Positions 28,437-37,798 are shown, counted from the first letter of the stretch. The stretch is DNA of 64,000 bases from Pseudomonas sp. ACM7 (GCF_004136015.1 NZ_CP024866.1:739361-803360); one strand, 5' to 3'. Made by a program: numbers and translations. The notes: a model not told the origin generated them from the sequence alone.

Positions 28437-30239
28437 ATGGAGTTGACTGTGCCAAAAACAATCCGCATCGGTTGCGCCAGCGCCTTCTGGGGCGACACCT
28501 CGACCGCTGCCGCGCAACTCGTCGAAGGCGGGCGTCTGGACTACCTGGTCTTCGATTATCTGGCCGAGATTACGATGTCGATCATGGCCGGCGCGCGCAT
28601 GAAAGATCCCGAGGCCGGTTACGCCAGCGACTTCATCGAAGTCCTCAGCCCGCTGTTGGGTCAACTGGCCCAACAGAAAATCCGCGTCATCAGCAACGCC
28701 GGCGGGGTCAACCCGCAAGCCTGCGCCGCCGCCCTGCAAGCGGCCTGCGACAAGGTCGGGGTAACGCTGAAAATCGCCGTGCTGCTGGGCGATGACCTGC
28801 AGCCGCAGCTCAAACAGCTGGGCAGCAAAGGAATCCATGAAATGTTCAGCGGCGCGCCCTTGCCGCCGATGTGCGTCTCGACCAACGCCTACCTCGGAGC
28901 ACCGGGCATCGTCGAGGCCCTGCGTCTGGGCGCCGACATCGTCATCACCGGACGCGTGGTGGACAGCGTCGTGGTCAGCGCCGCGCTGGTGCATGAGTTC
29001 GGCTGGTCGTGGCACGACTACGACAAACTCGCCCAGGCCGCATTGGCCGGGCACATCATCGAATGCGGCGCCCAGTGCACCGGCGGCAACTTCACCGATT
29101 GGCGCGAGGTGCCCGACTACGAACACATCGGCTTCCCCATCGTCGAAGTCAGCGCCGACAGCCAGTTCATCGTCAGCAAACCCGAAGGCTCCGGCGGGCT
29201 GGTCACACCCCTGACGGTCGGCGAGCAGATGCTGTATGAAATCGGTAACCCGCAGGCGTATCTGCTGCCCGACGTGGTCTGCGATTTCACTGAAGTCAAA
29301 CTCGTGCAACAAGGCAAAAACGCGGTCCAGGTGCATGGCGCAAAAGGCTTGCCGCCGACCGATCAGTACAAGGTCAGCGCGACGTACCCGGACGGTTTCC
29401 GCTGTACCGCCAGTTGCCTGATCGCCGGGATCGATGCGGTCGACAAGGCGCGTCGGGTCAGCGAAGCCATCATCAACAAGACGTCGGAAATCTTCAGCCA
29501 GCGCGGTTGGCCACCCTACAGCGAAGTGAACATCGAACTCCTCGGCAGCGAGGCCACTTACGGCCCCCACGGTCAGCGTCAGGACAGCCGCGAAGTGGTG
29601 ATCAAACTCGCGGTGCGCCATCCGGGTAAACAGGCGTTGATTGTGTTCTCCCGTGAAATCGCCCAGGCCGCCACCGGCATGGCGCCGGGACTGACCGGGA
29701 TTGTCGGTGGACGGCCGACGGTGTATCCGCTGATCCGGCTGTTCTCGTTCCTTATCGACAAAACCGCCTGCACGCTGGAAATTGATCTCAAGGGCCAGCG
29801 CCATCCCTGCGCCCTGCCTGCCGTTGATGTGCTCGACACCGCCGACCTGCCCGTGGCGTGCGCCTCACCGAAACCCTCAGGCCGGGCCGATGCCAGCGTG
29901 GCCCTGGTCAAACTCGCTGTGGCGCGCTCCGGTGACAAGGGCAACCACAGCAACATCGGCGTCATGGCTCGCGAGCCGGAGTACCTGCCGTGGATTGCCG
30001 AAACCTTGACGCCGGAAGTGATCGTCGACTGGATGAGTCATGTCCTCGATCCGATCCACGGACGTGTCGAACGCTGGTACCTGCCGGGCACCCACAGCCT
30101 TAATTTTCTGCTGGAAAACGCCCTGGGAGGCGGTGGCGTGGCCAGCCTGCGGATCGATCCGCAAGGCAAAGCCTTCGCCCAGCAACTGCTGGAAATCCAG
30201 ATACCGGTGCCTCAGCGCATCGCTGACCGAGTCAACTAG
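28437..30239 (+). CDS. atuA: acyclic terpene utilisation protein AtuA
   Basis: A 600-residue AtuA-family protein (DUF1446-type). It begins IRIGCASAFWGDTSTAAAQL and contains GGVNPQACAAAL, ADIVITGRVVDSVV and the C-terminal ARSGDKGNHSNIGV segment that marks the family. It is required for growth on citronellol/geraniol in P. aeruginosa, but its reaction is not known. The ATG at 28437 follows GGGGGTGG; an in-frame TTG 13 codons upstream would fall in the operator and was not chosen. It is first gene of atuABCDEF, 30 bp after the second AtuR site, and 12 bp before atuB. Confidence 0.9.
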   Translation: MELTVPKTIRIGCASAFWGDTSTAAAQLVEGGRLDYLVFDYLAEITMSIMAGARMKDPEAGYASDFIEVLSPLLGQLAQQKIRVISNAGGVNPQACAAALQAACDKVGVTLKIAVLLGDDLQPQLKQLGSKGIHEMFSGAPLPPMCVSTNAYLGAPGIVEALRLGADIVITGRVVDSVVVSAALVHEFGWSWHDYDKLAQAALAGHIIECGAQCTGGNFTDWREVPDYEHIGFPIVEVSADSQFIVSKPEGSGGLVTPLTVGEQMLYEIGNPQAYLLPDVVCDFTEVKLVQQGKNAVQVHGAKGLPPTDQYKVSATYPDGFRCTASCLIAGIDAVDKARRVSEAIINKTSEIFSQRGWPPYSEVNIELLGSEATYGPHGQRQDSREVVIKLAVRHPGKQALIVFSREIAQAATGMAPGLTGIVGGRPTVYPLIRLFSFLIDKTACTLEIDLKGQRHPCALPAVDVLDTADLPVACASPKPSGRADASVALVKLAVARSGDKGNHSNIGVMAREPEYLPWIAETLTPEVIVDWMSHVLDPIHGRVERWYLPGTHSLNFLLENALGGGGVASLRIDPQGKAFAQQLLEIQIPVPQRIADRVN

Positions 30240-30251
30240 AGGACTGTCGCC

Positions 30252-31121
30252 ATGGCATACGATTCGATTTTCAAAGCCGATTTGTTTGCAGGCCAAAACA
30301 TCATCGTCACCGGTGGTGGCAGCGGCATCGGCCGTTGCACCGCGCACGAACTGGCGGCCCTCGGCGCCCATGTGCTGCTGCTCGGGCGCAAGGCCGACAA
30401 GCTGAAAAACGTCACGGCCGAGATTACCGAAGATGGCGGCAAGGCTGACTGGATGGTCTGCGATATTCGTGAGGAAGAAGCCGTCAAGCATGTGGTCAGC
30501 GAATTAATCCGCAAGCACGGACCGATTCACGGTCTGGTCAATAATGCCGGCGGGCAGTACCCGTCCCCGCTGGCGTCGATCAATCAAAAAGGCTTCGACA
30601 CGGTGTTGCGCACCAACCTGATGGGCGGCTTCCTGATGGCCCGGGAAGTGTTCAACCAGTCCATGAGCACGCACGGCGGCGCCATCGTCAACATGCTCGC
30701 CGACATGTGGGGCGGCATGCCCGGCATGGGCCACTCGGGCGCGGCGCGTTCAGGCATGGACAACCTCACCAAGACCGCCGCGTTCGAATGGGGTTATGCC
30801 GGGGTGCGGGTCAACGCCGTGGCGCCGGGCTGGATCGCGTCCAGTGGCATGGACACCTACGAAGGCGCGTTCAAGGCGGTGATTCCGACCTTGCGCGAGC
30901 ACGTGCCACTGAAACGCATCGGCACCGAATCGGAAGTCAGCGCGGCGATCGTTTTCCTGCTCAGCCCGGCCGCGGCATTTGTCAGTGGCAGCACTTTGCG
31001 CATCGATGGCGCCGCCAGCCTGGGCGGGCGCGCCTGGCCGATACACAAGGCGCAGATCAGCGAGTCGTTCAACGGTTTTCACCGCGCCTACCTTCCCGAC
31101 GTGCTCAAGGACAAGGAATAA
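30252..31121 (+). CDS. atuB: short-chain dehydrogenase AtuB
   Basis: A 289-residue SDR protein. It has the cofactor motif TGGGSGIG, the NNAGG segment, and a start of the NAD(P)-binding fold at IIVTGGGS. In place of the usual Tyr-x3-Lys the region reads GMGHSGAARSGMDNL, so the classical catalytic Tyr is missing, which also occurs in dienoyl/enoyl-CoA reductase-like SDRs. In the atu pathway AtuB is one of two SDR enzymes proposed to act on citronellol/geraniol or CoA intermediates. AGAGGACT precedes the ATG. It is the second gene of the operon, with atuC starting 3 bp after its stop. Confidence 0.87.
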   Translation: MAYDSIFKADLFAGQNIIVTGGGSGIGRCTAHELAALGAHVLLLGRKADKLKNVTAEITEDGGKADWMVCDIREEEAVKHVVSELIRKHGPIHGLVNNAGGQYPSPLASINQKGFDTVLRTNLMGGFLMAREVFNQSMSTHGGAIVNMLADMWGGMPGMGHSGAARSGMDNLTKTAAFEWGYAGVRVNAVAPGWIASSGMDTYEGAFKAVIPTLREHVPLKRIGTESEVSAAIVFLLSPAAAFVSGSTLRIDGAASLGGRAWPIHKAQISESFNGFHRAYLPDVLKDKE

Positions 31122-31124
31122 GTC

Positions 31125-32741
31125 ATGCCGGTGATTCAGTCGCAAGTGGACCCGTTCAGCGAACAGTTCACCCGCAATCGCGCGGCGATGCTGGTCGGCA
31201 TCGAACAGGTCCGCCAGCTCGAACAGACCCTGCTGAACAAGGCGGCCGAAGCCAAACCCCGGTTCGACAAGCGCGGGCAATTGTTGCCCCGGGAACGCCT
31301 CAACCTGCTGCTGGACCCTGGCGCACCGTTCCTCGAACTGGCGAGCCTGGCGGGCTACAAACTGCATGACGACAAGGACGGCAGTTCGGCTGGCGGCGGT
31401 TTGATCGCCGGGATCGGCTATGTGTCTGGCGTGCGGGTGCTGGTGGTGGCGAACAACAGTGCGATCAAGGGCGGGACCATTTCCCCCAGCGGTTTGAAAA
31501 AATCCCTGCGCCTGCAACAGATCGCCATGGAGAACAAACTGCCGGTCATTACCCTGGCCGAAAGCGGTGGCGCCAACCTCAATTACGCGGCGGAGATTTT
31601 CGTCGAAGGCGCCCGCAGCTTTGCCAATCAGGCGCGGATGTCGGCCATGGGCCTGCCGCAAATCACCGTAGTCCATGGCTCGGCCACGGCGGGCGGCGCC
31701 TATCAGCCAGGATTATCGGACTACGTGGTGGTGGTGCGTGGCAAGGCCAAGCTGTTTCTGGCCGGTCCGCCGCTGCTCAAGGCTGCCACCGGCGAAGTCG
31801 CCACCGATGAAGCGCTGGGTGGCGCCGAGATGCATGCGCAAATCGCCGGCACCGCTGAATACCTGGCCGAGAACGATGCCGATGGCGTGCGGCAGGTGCG
31901 CGAGATTATCAGCCTGTTGCCGTGGAATGATCAGTTGCCCTGGATACCCGAACGTCGGTGGGAAGAACCGCTCTACCCCATCGACGAGTTGCTCGGGCTG
32001 ATTCCTGACGACGCGAAAAAACCTTACGACGTGCGCGAAATCATCGCGCGGATTGCCGACGGCTCGAACTTTCTCGAATTCAAGGGTGAGTTCGATCAGC
32101 AAACCGTCTGCGGCCATTTGCAGATTCAAGGTCGCGCCTGCGGGTTCATTGGCAACAATGGACCGATCACGCCCAAGGGTGCGAGCAAGGCGGCGCAGTT
32201 CATTCAGCTCTGTGACCAGAGCAAGACCCCGTTGCTGTTCTTCCACAACACCACAGGATTCATGGTCGGCACCGAGTCGGAGCAGCAAGGCGTGATCAAA
32301 CACGGCGCGAAAATGATTCAAGCGGTGGCCAATGCCCGGGTGCCTAAACTGACCATCGTCGTCGGTGGCTCCTACGGCGCCGGCAACTACGCGATGTGCG
32401 GCCGCGGCCTCGACCCGCGCTTCATTTTCGCTTGGCCCAACAGCCGCACGGCGGTGATGGGCGGCGCTCAGGCCGGCAAAGTGCTGAGGATCGTCACCGA
32501 GGCCAAACAGGCCAAGGACGGCCTGGTGCCCGACCCGAAAATGCTCGACATGCTGGAACAGGTCACCGCGCAGAAACTCGACAGCCAGTCCACCGCGCTC
32601 TATGGCAGTGCCAGCTTGTGGGACGACGGGTTGATTGATCCTCGGGATACCCGGACCTTGCTCGGGTACTTGCTGGATATCTGTCATGAGGCTGAAGTGC
32701 GGCCGCTGCAATCCAACAGCTTTGGTGTAGCCCGCTTCTAA
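31125..32741 (+). CDS. atuC: geranyl-CoA carboxylase beta subunit AtuC
   Basis: A 538-residue carboxyltransferase subunit of the biotin-dependent acyl-CoA carboxylase family. The N-terminal half binds the acyl-CoA (GLIAGIGYVSGVRV; AESGGANL) and the C-terminal half the carboxybiotin side (NNGPITPKGASKAAQFI; VVGGSYGAGNYAMCGRG). With AtuF it carboxylates cis-geranyl-CoA to isohexenyl-glutaconyl-CoA. It is distinguished from the related LiuB of leucine breakdown by its place in the atu operon; sequence alone would not settle the substrate. AAGGA precedes the ATG. AtuD follows after 23 bp. Confidence 0.9.
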   Translation: MPVIQSQVDPFSEQFTRNRAAMLVGIEQVRQLEQTLLNKAAEAKPRFDKRGQLLPRERLNLLLDPGAPFLELASLAGYKLHDDKDGSSAGGGLIAGIGYVSGVRVLVVANNSAIKGGTISPSGLKKSLRLQQIAMENKLPVITLAESGGANLNYAAEIFVEGARSFANQARMSAMGLPQITVVHGSATAGGAYQPGLSDYVVVVRGKAKLFLAGPPLLKAATGEVATDEALGGAEMHAQIAGTAEYLAENDADGVRQVREIISLLPWNDQLPWIPERRWEEPLYPIDELLGLIPDDAKKPYDVREIIARIADGSNFLEFKGEFDQQTVCGHLQIQGRACGFIGNNGPITPKGASKAAQFIQLCDQSKTPLLFFHNTTGFMVGTESEQQGVIKHGAKMIQAVANARVPKLTIVVGGSYGAGNYAMCGRGLDPRFIFAWPNSRTAVMGGAQAGKVLRIVTEAKQAKDGLVPDPKMLDMLEQVTAQKLDSQSTALYGSASLWDDGLIDPRDTRTLLGYLLDICHEAEVRPLQSNSFGVARF

Positions 32742-32764
32742 GGACGATAAGGAGAACAATAAAA

Positions 32765-33922
32765 ATGATCTTCACCCAGGAACACGAAGCACTGCGCCGC
32801 ACCGTCCGCCAATTCGTCGAGCACGAAATCAATCCGCACGTCGAGGCATGGGAAAAGGCTGGGCGCTTTCCTATCCACGAGATCTTCCGCAAGGCCGGCG
32901 ACCTCGGCCTGCTGGGGATTTCCAAACCGGAAAAGTTTGGCGGCATGGGATTGGACTACAGCTATTCCATCGTCGCGGCGGAAGAGTTCGGCACCATCCA
33001 CTGCGGCGGCATTCCGATGTCCATCGGCGTGCAGACCGACATGTGCACCCCGGCGCTGGCGCGTTTCGGCTCCGATGAATTGCGTGAAGAATTCCTTCGC
33101 CCGGCGATCACTGGCGAGCAGGTCGGCTGCATCGGTGTTTCCGAAGTCGGTGCCGGTTCCGACGTGGCCGGTTTGAAAACCACCGCCCGCAAGGACGGCG
33201 ACGATTACGTGATCAACGGCAGCAAGATGTGGATCACCAACTCGCCAAGCGCCGATTTTATCTGCCTGCTGGCCAACACCTCGGACGACAAACCGCACAT
33301 CAACAAGTCGCTGATCATGGTGCCGATGAACACGCCGGGCATCAGCCTCAGCTCGCACCTGGACAAGCTCGGCATGCGCAGCTCGGAAACCGCCCAGGTG
33401 TTTTTCGACAACGTGCGCGTGCCGCAACGCAACCGCATCGGCCATGAAGGCGCGGGGTTCATGATGCAGATGCTGCAGTTCCAGGAGGAACGGCTGTTCG
33501 GCGCGGCGAACATGATCAAGGGCCTGGAGTACTGCGTCGACAGCACCATCGAGTACTGCAAGGAACGTAAAACCTTCGGCAATGCGCTGATCGACAATCA
33601 GGTCATCCACTTCCGCCTGGCCGAACTGCAAACCGAAATCGAATGCCTGCGGGCGTTGGTCTATCAAGCCACCGAGCAGTACATCAAAGGCCAGGACGTC
33701 ACCCGTCTGGCGTCGATGGCCAAACTCAAGGCCGGGCGTCTGGGCCGCGAAGTCAGCGACAGCTGCCTGCAATACTGGGGCGGCATGGGCTTCATGTGGG
33801 ATAACCCGGTGGCCCGCGCTTACCGTGACGTGCGGCTGGTCTCGATCGGCGGCGGGGCCGACGAAATCATGCTGGGGATCATCTGCAAACTCATGGGCAT
33901 CCTGCCGGGGAAAAAGAAATGA
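32765..33922 (+). CDS. atuD: acyl-CoA dehydrogenase AtuD (citronellyl-CoA dehydrogenase)
   Basis: A 385-residue FAD-dependent acyl-CoA dehydrogenase. The FAD/substrate signatures are GCIGVSEVGAGSDVAGLKT and the C-terminal SDSCLQYWGGMGFMWDNPVARAYRDVR. In P. aeruginosa AtuD is a citronellyl-CoA dehydrogenase that forms cis-geranyl-CoA, the substrate of AtuC/AtuF. AAGGAGA lies before the ATG. Its stop overlaps the atuE start as ATGA, so the two are coupled. The catalytic base was not placed with certainty. Confidence 0.9.
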   Translation: MIFTQEHEALRRTVRQFVEHEINPHVEAWEKAGRFPIHEIFRKAGDLGLLGISKPEKFGGMGLDYSYSIVAAEEFGTIHCGGIPMSIGVQTDMCTPALARFGSDELREEFLRPAITGEQVGCIGVSEVGAGSDVAGLKTTARKDGDDYVINGSKMWITNSPSADFICLLANTSDDKPHINKSLIMVPMNTPGISLSSHLDKLGMRSSETAQVFFDNVRVPQRNRIGHEGAGFMMQMLQFQEERLFGAANMIKGLEYCVDSTIEYCKERKTFGNALIDNQVIHFRLAELQTEIECLRALVYQATEQYIKGQDVTRLASMAKLKAGRLGREVSDSCLQYWGGMGFMWDNPVARAYRDVRLVSIGGGADEIMLGIICKLMGILPGKKK

Positions 33923-34716
33923 GCTCCTTGCCTGTTTGCCAGACCTTGCTGCTCGAACCGCATAACGGTGTCCTGCACATCACCCTCAACCGACCGGAAA
34001 GCCGCAACGCCATGAGCTTGCAGATGGTCACTGAGCTGCGCGCGGTGCTGGCGGCGGTGCGTGACGACCGAGCCATTCGCGCGCTGGTGATCGGTGGTGC
34101 GGGCGGGCATTTTTGCGCCGGTGGCGACATCAAGGACATGGCCAACGCACGCGCTCAAGGCCCGAGTGCCTATCGCGACTTGAATCGCGCGTTCGGTGCG
34201 TTGCTGCAAGAGGTGCAACACGCGCCACAAGTGGTGATCACGGTGCTGCAAGGCGCGGTGCTCGGCGGTGGTTTGGGTCTGGCCTGCGTCAGCGACGTCG
34301 CCTTGGCCGATCACCAGGCACAATTCGGTCTGCCGGAAACCAGCCTCGGCCTGCTGCCAGCGCAAATCGCGCCGTTCGTGGTCCAGCGAATCGGCCTGAC
34401 CCAGACTCGCCGGCTGGCGCTGACCGCGGCACGTTTCGATGGCACACACGCACGGCGCATGGGATTGGTGCATTTTGTCGAGCATGACGCGCAAGCGTTG
34501 GCCGAGCGTCTCGATGAAATTCTGGCCCATGTGTTGTGCTGCGCGCCGGAGGCCAATGCGACGACCAAAAAACTGTTGCTGGCGAGTGCCGGACAGCCAT
34601 CGAGTGCGTTGCTGGATGAAGCGGCCGACTGGTTCAGCGAGGCGGTGACCGGGGCTGAAGGGGTCGAGGGGACCATGGCCTTCGTGCAGAAACGAAAACC
34701 GGGTTGGGCGCCTTAA
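33919..34716 (+). CDS. atuE: isohexenylglutaconyl-CoA hydratase AtuE
   Basis: A 265-residue crotonase-fold enzyme. Visible are the N-terminal ITLNRPESRNAMS, the oxyanion-hole segment IGGAGGHFCAGGDIKDM and the second one LQGAVLGGGLGLACVSDV. It hydrates isohexenyl-glutaconyl-CoA, the step after carboxylation. It overlaps atuD by four bases. A REP pair and 131 bp separate it from atuF, unlike the close spacing earlier in the operon. Assignment as AtuE rather than the leucine-pathway hydratase LiuC rests on the operon. Confidence 0.88.
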   Translation: MSSLPVCQTLLLEPHNGVLHITLNRPESRNAMSLQMVTELRAVLAAVRDDRAIRALVIGGAGGHFCAGGDIKDMANARAQGPSAYRDLNRAFGALLQEVQHAPQVVITVLQGAVLGGGLGLACVSDVALADHQAQFGLPETSLGLLPAQIAPFVVQRIGLTQTRRLALTAARFDGTHARRMGLVHFVEHDAQALAERLDEILAHVLCCAPEANATTKKLLLASAGQPSSALLDEAADWFSEAVTGAEGVEGTMAFVQKRKPGWAP

Positions 34717-34724
34717 AAGCATCG

Positions 34725-34808
34725 TCGGAACGCCGCCCGGAGCAAGCTCGCTCCCACATTGGTTCTGTGTCGTTCACAAAACCCTGTGGGAGCGAGCTTG
34801 CTCGCGAT
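34725..34808. repeat. REP pair inside the atu operon (atuE-atuF)
   Basis: Cores GAGCAAGCTCGCTCCCACA (from about 34739) and TGTGGGAGCGAGCTTGCTCGCG (to about 34806) face each other. Here GCCCG is GCTCG, a variant shared by both copies. The left end continues as CGGAACGCCGCCCG, the complement of the odd end at 3716-3730. Confidence 0.88.
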
Positions 34809-34847
34809 GAGGCCCTGACATTCACCGCAAAACCATGGGAATAAAAC

Positions 34848-36809
34848 ATGCCCGGACTCAGCAAAATCCTGATCGCCAACCGCGGTGAAATCGCCTGCCG
34901 CATCCAGCGCACCGCCCAGGCCCTGGGCTATCGCACGGTCGCAATCTTCAGCGATGCCGACGCCGATGCGCTGCATGTGCAGATGGCCGACGAAGCCGTT
35001 AACGTCGGCCCGGCCCCGGTGCAGCAGTCCTATCTGAATATCCCGGCCATTCTCGACGCCGCCCGGCGCACGGGCGTTGACGCGATCCATCCAGGCTACG
35101 GCTTCCTCTCGGAAAACGCCGGGTTCGCCCGCGCCTGCCAGGATGCCGGCATCACCTTCATCGGTCCCAGCCCCGAAGCCATCGAACTGATGGGCAGCAA
35201 ACGCCTGTCGAAACTCGCCATGCTCGATGCCGGTGTGCCGTGCATCAAGGGTTATCAGGGCGAAGAACAGGACGACGCGACCCTGAGCCGAGAAGCCGCA
35301 CGCATCGGCTATCCGCTGATGATCAAGGCCAGTGCCGGCGGTGGCGGGCGGGGCATGCGCCTGGTGCACGAGGCCAGTGATTTGCTGGAGCAACTGCGCA
35401 CCGCCCGCTCCGAAGCGCTGCATGGGTTTGGCAGCGACGAACTGATTCTCGAGCAAGCGCTGATTGACCCGCGTCACGTCGAAGTTCAACTGTTCGGCGA
35501 CCAGCACGGCAACCTGATCTACCTTGGCGAGCGCGACTGTTCGATCCAGCGTCGCCATCAAAAAGTCATCGAAGAAGCGCCCTGCCCGGTGATGACCGCC
35601 GAGTTGCGTCAGGCCATGGGTGAAGCGGCGCTGAAGGCAGGTCGCGCAGTGAATTACGTCGGCGCTGGCACTGTCGAGTTCCTGCTGGATACGCGTGGGC
35701 AGTTTTACTTTCTGGAGATGAACACCCGACTCCAGGTGGAGCACCCGGTGACCGAATTGATCACCGGCCTCGATCTGGTGGCCTGGCAGTTGCACGTCGC
35801 CCAAGGACTGCCTCTGCCCCTGCGACAGGAGCAGGTTCAGCTCAGCGGCCATGCCATGGAAGTCCGTTTGTACGCCGAAGATCCGGCACACGGTTTTCTC
35901 CCACAAACCGGCCGCATCACCGCCTGGGAGCCTGCGTTGCAGCGCGGCGTGCGGATCGATCATGGCCTGATCGAAGGCCAGACAGTCAGCCCGTTTTATG
36001 ACCCGATGCTGGGCAAGATCATCGCCCACGGCGCCACCCGCGAAGAAGCCCGGCGTAAGTTGCTGCGGGCGGTGCAGGACAGCGTGCTGCTCGGCGTGCA
36101 AAGCAATCAGCGCTTGCTCGCCGCCCTGCTGGAACACCCGCAGTTCATCAGTGGCGAGTTCAACACCGGGTTCATCCCGGCACACTTTTCGGAGCATCCC
36201 TGCCTGCATGCGCATGTGCCGAGCGCCGAAGAACTGGCCATCGCTGCTGCGCTGTTCTATCAGGCCTCGGCGCAGGTTCATCAAGTGCCACTGGCCGGTT
36301 GGCGCAATAACGCCAGCGTGCCGTTGCTCTATCGAATCCGCCTTGAGGATCAGGATTGGCCAGTGGAGTTGAACGCTGTGCCGGGTGAACCGTATCGGGT
36401 TCAAGTTGCCACAACGCCCTTTGAATTGAAGTTCATCCAGTGCGACGGACGCTGGGCCAATATGGAAATCAACGGCATCCGGCGACGTCATGCTTACCGT
36501 CTCGAGGCCGGGCAACTCTGGCTGTTCACCCGTCCCGGCAGTGTGCGGCTTGTGGACCGGACGCAGGCCTTGGTCAGCAGTCAGGCCAGCGTCAGCACCG
36601 GCACCCTCAAGGCTCCGATGGACGGGGCGATCGTCGATGTGCTGGTGACTGAAGGCAGCCCGGTCATTAAAGGCCAGTTGCTGGTCGTGCTGGAGGCCAT
36701 GAAAATGGAGCATCCGCTCAAGTCGGGCATCGACGGCGTGCTCAAACGCTTGCAGGTCAGGGTCGGTGATCAGGTGAAAAATCGTCAGATTTTGTTGGAG
36801 GTCGAATAA
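34848..36809 (+). CDS. atuF: geranyl-CoA carboxylase alpha (biotin) subunit AtuF
   Basis: A 653-residue biotin carboxylase-BCCP subunit. The biotin carboxylase part begins KILIANRGEIACRI and has IHPGYGFLSENA, ATP-grasp loop KASAGGGGRGMR and MNTRLQVEHPVTE. The C-terminal biotinyl domain carries LEAMKMEHP, whose Lys (about residue 617) is biotinylated. It works with AtuC. The ATG follows a weak AAAAC-type leader rather than a strong ribosome site. It is the last gene of the operon here: atuG and atuH, next in P. aeruginosa, are absent and an exonuclease gene follows. Confidence 0.9.
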   Translation: MPGLSKILIANRGEIACRIQRTAQALGYRTVAIFSDADADALHVQMADEAVNVGPAPVQQSYLNIPAILDAARRTGVDAIHPGYGFLSENAGFARACQDAGITFIGPSPEAIELMGSKRLSKLAMLDAGVPCIKGYQGEEQDDATLSREAARIGYPLMIKASAGGGGRGMRLVHEASDLLEQLRTARSEALHGFGSDELILEQALIDPRHVEVQLFGDQHGNLIYLGERDCSIQRRHQKVIEEAPCPVMTAELRQAMGEAALKAGRAVNYVGAGTVEFLLDTRGQFYFLEMNTRLQVEHPVTELITGLDLVAWQLHVAQGLPLPLRQEQVQLSGHAMEVRLYAEDPAHGFLPQTGRITAWEPALQRGVRIDHGLIEGQTVSPFYDPMLGKIIAHGATREEARRKLLRAVQDSVLLGVQSNQRLLAALLEHPQFISGEFNTGFIPAHFSEHPCLHAHVPSAEELAIAAALFYQASAQVHQVPLAGWRNNASVPLLYRIRLEDQDWPVELNAVPGEPYRVQVATTPFELKFIQCDGRWANMEINGIRRRHAYRLEAGQLWLFTRPGSVRLVDRTQALVSSQASVSTGTLKAPMDGAIVDVLVTEGSPVIKGQLLVVLEAMKMEHPLKSGIDGVLKRLQVRVGDQVKNRQILLEVE

Positions 36810-36880
36810 GCTGCTAGGCGGATCCGCCGGGTTTGGCTACGCTCAAGCCCTATCAGGACGCGGATACCAGGAACCCTGCG

Positions 36881-37423
36881 ATGCCTCACTGGCTGGTCAT
36901 TGATCTAGAAGCCACCACCGATGAGGGTGGTTGGCCAGTAACGGAAATGGAAATCATCGAAATCGGCGCCACCCTGGTGGACCGCAAGGGGCGCGAACTG
37001 GACGCTTTCCAGCGTTTCGTCCGGCCGCTGCGTCGGCCCATGCTGACGCCGTTTTGCCGGCAACTGACCCACATCACCCAGGCCAACATCGACGCCGCGC
37101 AGCCTCTGAGCGAGGTCTGGGCGTCGTTCGAGCACTGGCTCGACCAACATCACTCGCGCCTCGAAGGCTGGGCAAGTTGGGGCGATTACGATCGCAAACA
37201 GTTGGTTCAGGAGTGGGAGCACCTGCAACTCGACAGCGCCCTGAGCCGAGTGCCGCACATGAACCTCAAACAGCGCTTTGCCAAGGCTCGTCGATTGGAG
37301 CGCCCGCTGGGGCTTAACGGCGCGCTGCAACTGGCGGGCATGCAGTTCAATGGCCAACAACATCGGGCGCTGGAAGATGCGCGCAATACCGCACGATTAT
37401 TGCCACTGGTTCTTCCGCTTTAG
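36881..37423 (+). CDS. DEDDh-type 3'-5' exonuclease
   Basis: A 180-residue exonuclease of the DnaQ-like superfamily. Exo I is WLVIDLEATTDEGG (Asp, Glu), Exo II lies in ASWGDYDRKQL, and Exo III reads HRALEDARNTA, with the His and Asp of the DEDDh set. Proteins of this ERI1-like type degrade short RNA or DNA ends. The start at 36881 is chosen over one 16 codons upstream because MPHWLVIDLE begins the fold and AGGA precedes it. It follows atuF by 71 bp but has no clear functional link to it. Confidence 0.82.
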   Translation: MPHWLVIDLEATTDEGGWPVTEMEIIEIGATLVDRKGRELDAFQRFVRPLRRPMLTPFCRQLTHITQANIDAAQPLSEVWASFEHWLDQHHSRLEGWASWGDYDRKQLVQEWEHLQLDSALSRVPHMNLKQRFAKARRLERPLGLNGALQLAGMQFNGQQHRALEDARNTARLLPLVLPL

Positions 37424-37492
37424 AGAGGTGACGCCGGCATGGGCCTTGTGCATACTGGCCGGCCCTTTTCAGCCCTTTTCGAGGAATCGCCC

Positions 37493-37777
37493 ATGTTTAA
37501 AGTCAACGAGTACTTCGACGGCACCGTCAAGTCGATCGCCTTTGGCACCGCTGAAGGTCCTGCGACCATCGGCGTCATGGCACCGGGCGAATACGAATTC
37601 GGCACCAGCCAGCGTGAAATCATGCACGTGGTGTCCGGCGCCCTGACCGTCAAACTGCCGGACAGCAGCGACTGGGAAACCTTCGCCGCCGGCAGCCAGT
37701 TCAACGTGCCTGCCAACAGCAAGTTCCAGCTGAAAGTGGCCGTCGACACCGCTTACCTGTGCGAATACCGCGGCTAG
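37493..37777 (+). CDS. ppnP: pyrimidine/purine nucleoside phosphorylase PpnP
   Basis: A 94-residue single cupin domain of the PpnP (formerly DUF1255/YaiE) family. Marks are [14 protein letters not shown] at the N-terminus, EREIMHV-like [17 protein letters not shown] in the middle and [13 protein letters not shown], ending TAYLCEY. The enzyme splits nucleosides with phosphate to base plus ribose-1-phosphate. GAGGA lies before the ATG at 37493. An open frame extends 18 codons upstream but has no ribosome site. A terminator follows at once. Confidence 0.9.
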   Translation: MFKVNEYFDGTVKSIAFGTAEGPATIGVMAPGEYEFGTSQREIMHVVSGALTVKLPDSSDWETFAAGSQFNVPANSKFQLKVAVDTAYLCEYRG

Positions 37778-37798
37778 ACACCTGGGTTTTCACAGCGA

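Noticed and set aside
34713..36713. A 666-codon frame antisense to atuF, and one at 28383-29804 antisense to atuA
   Set aside because: Shadow frames of clear coding genes, without motifs or ribosome sites.
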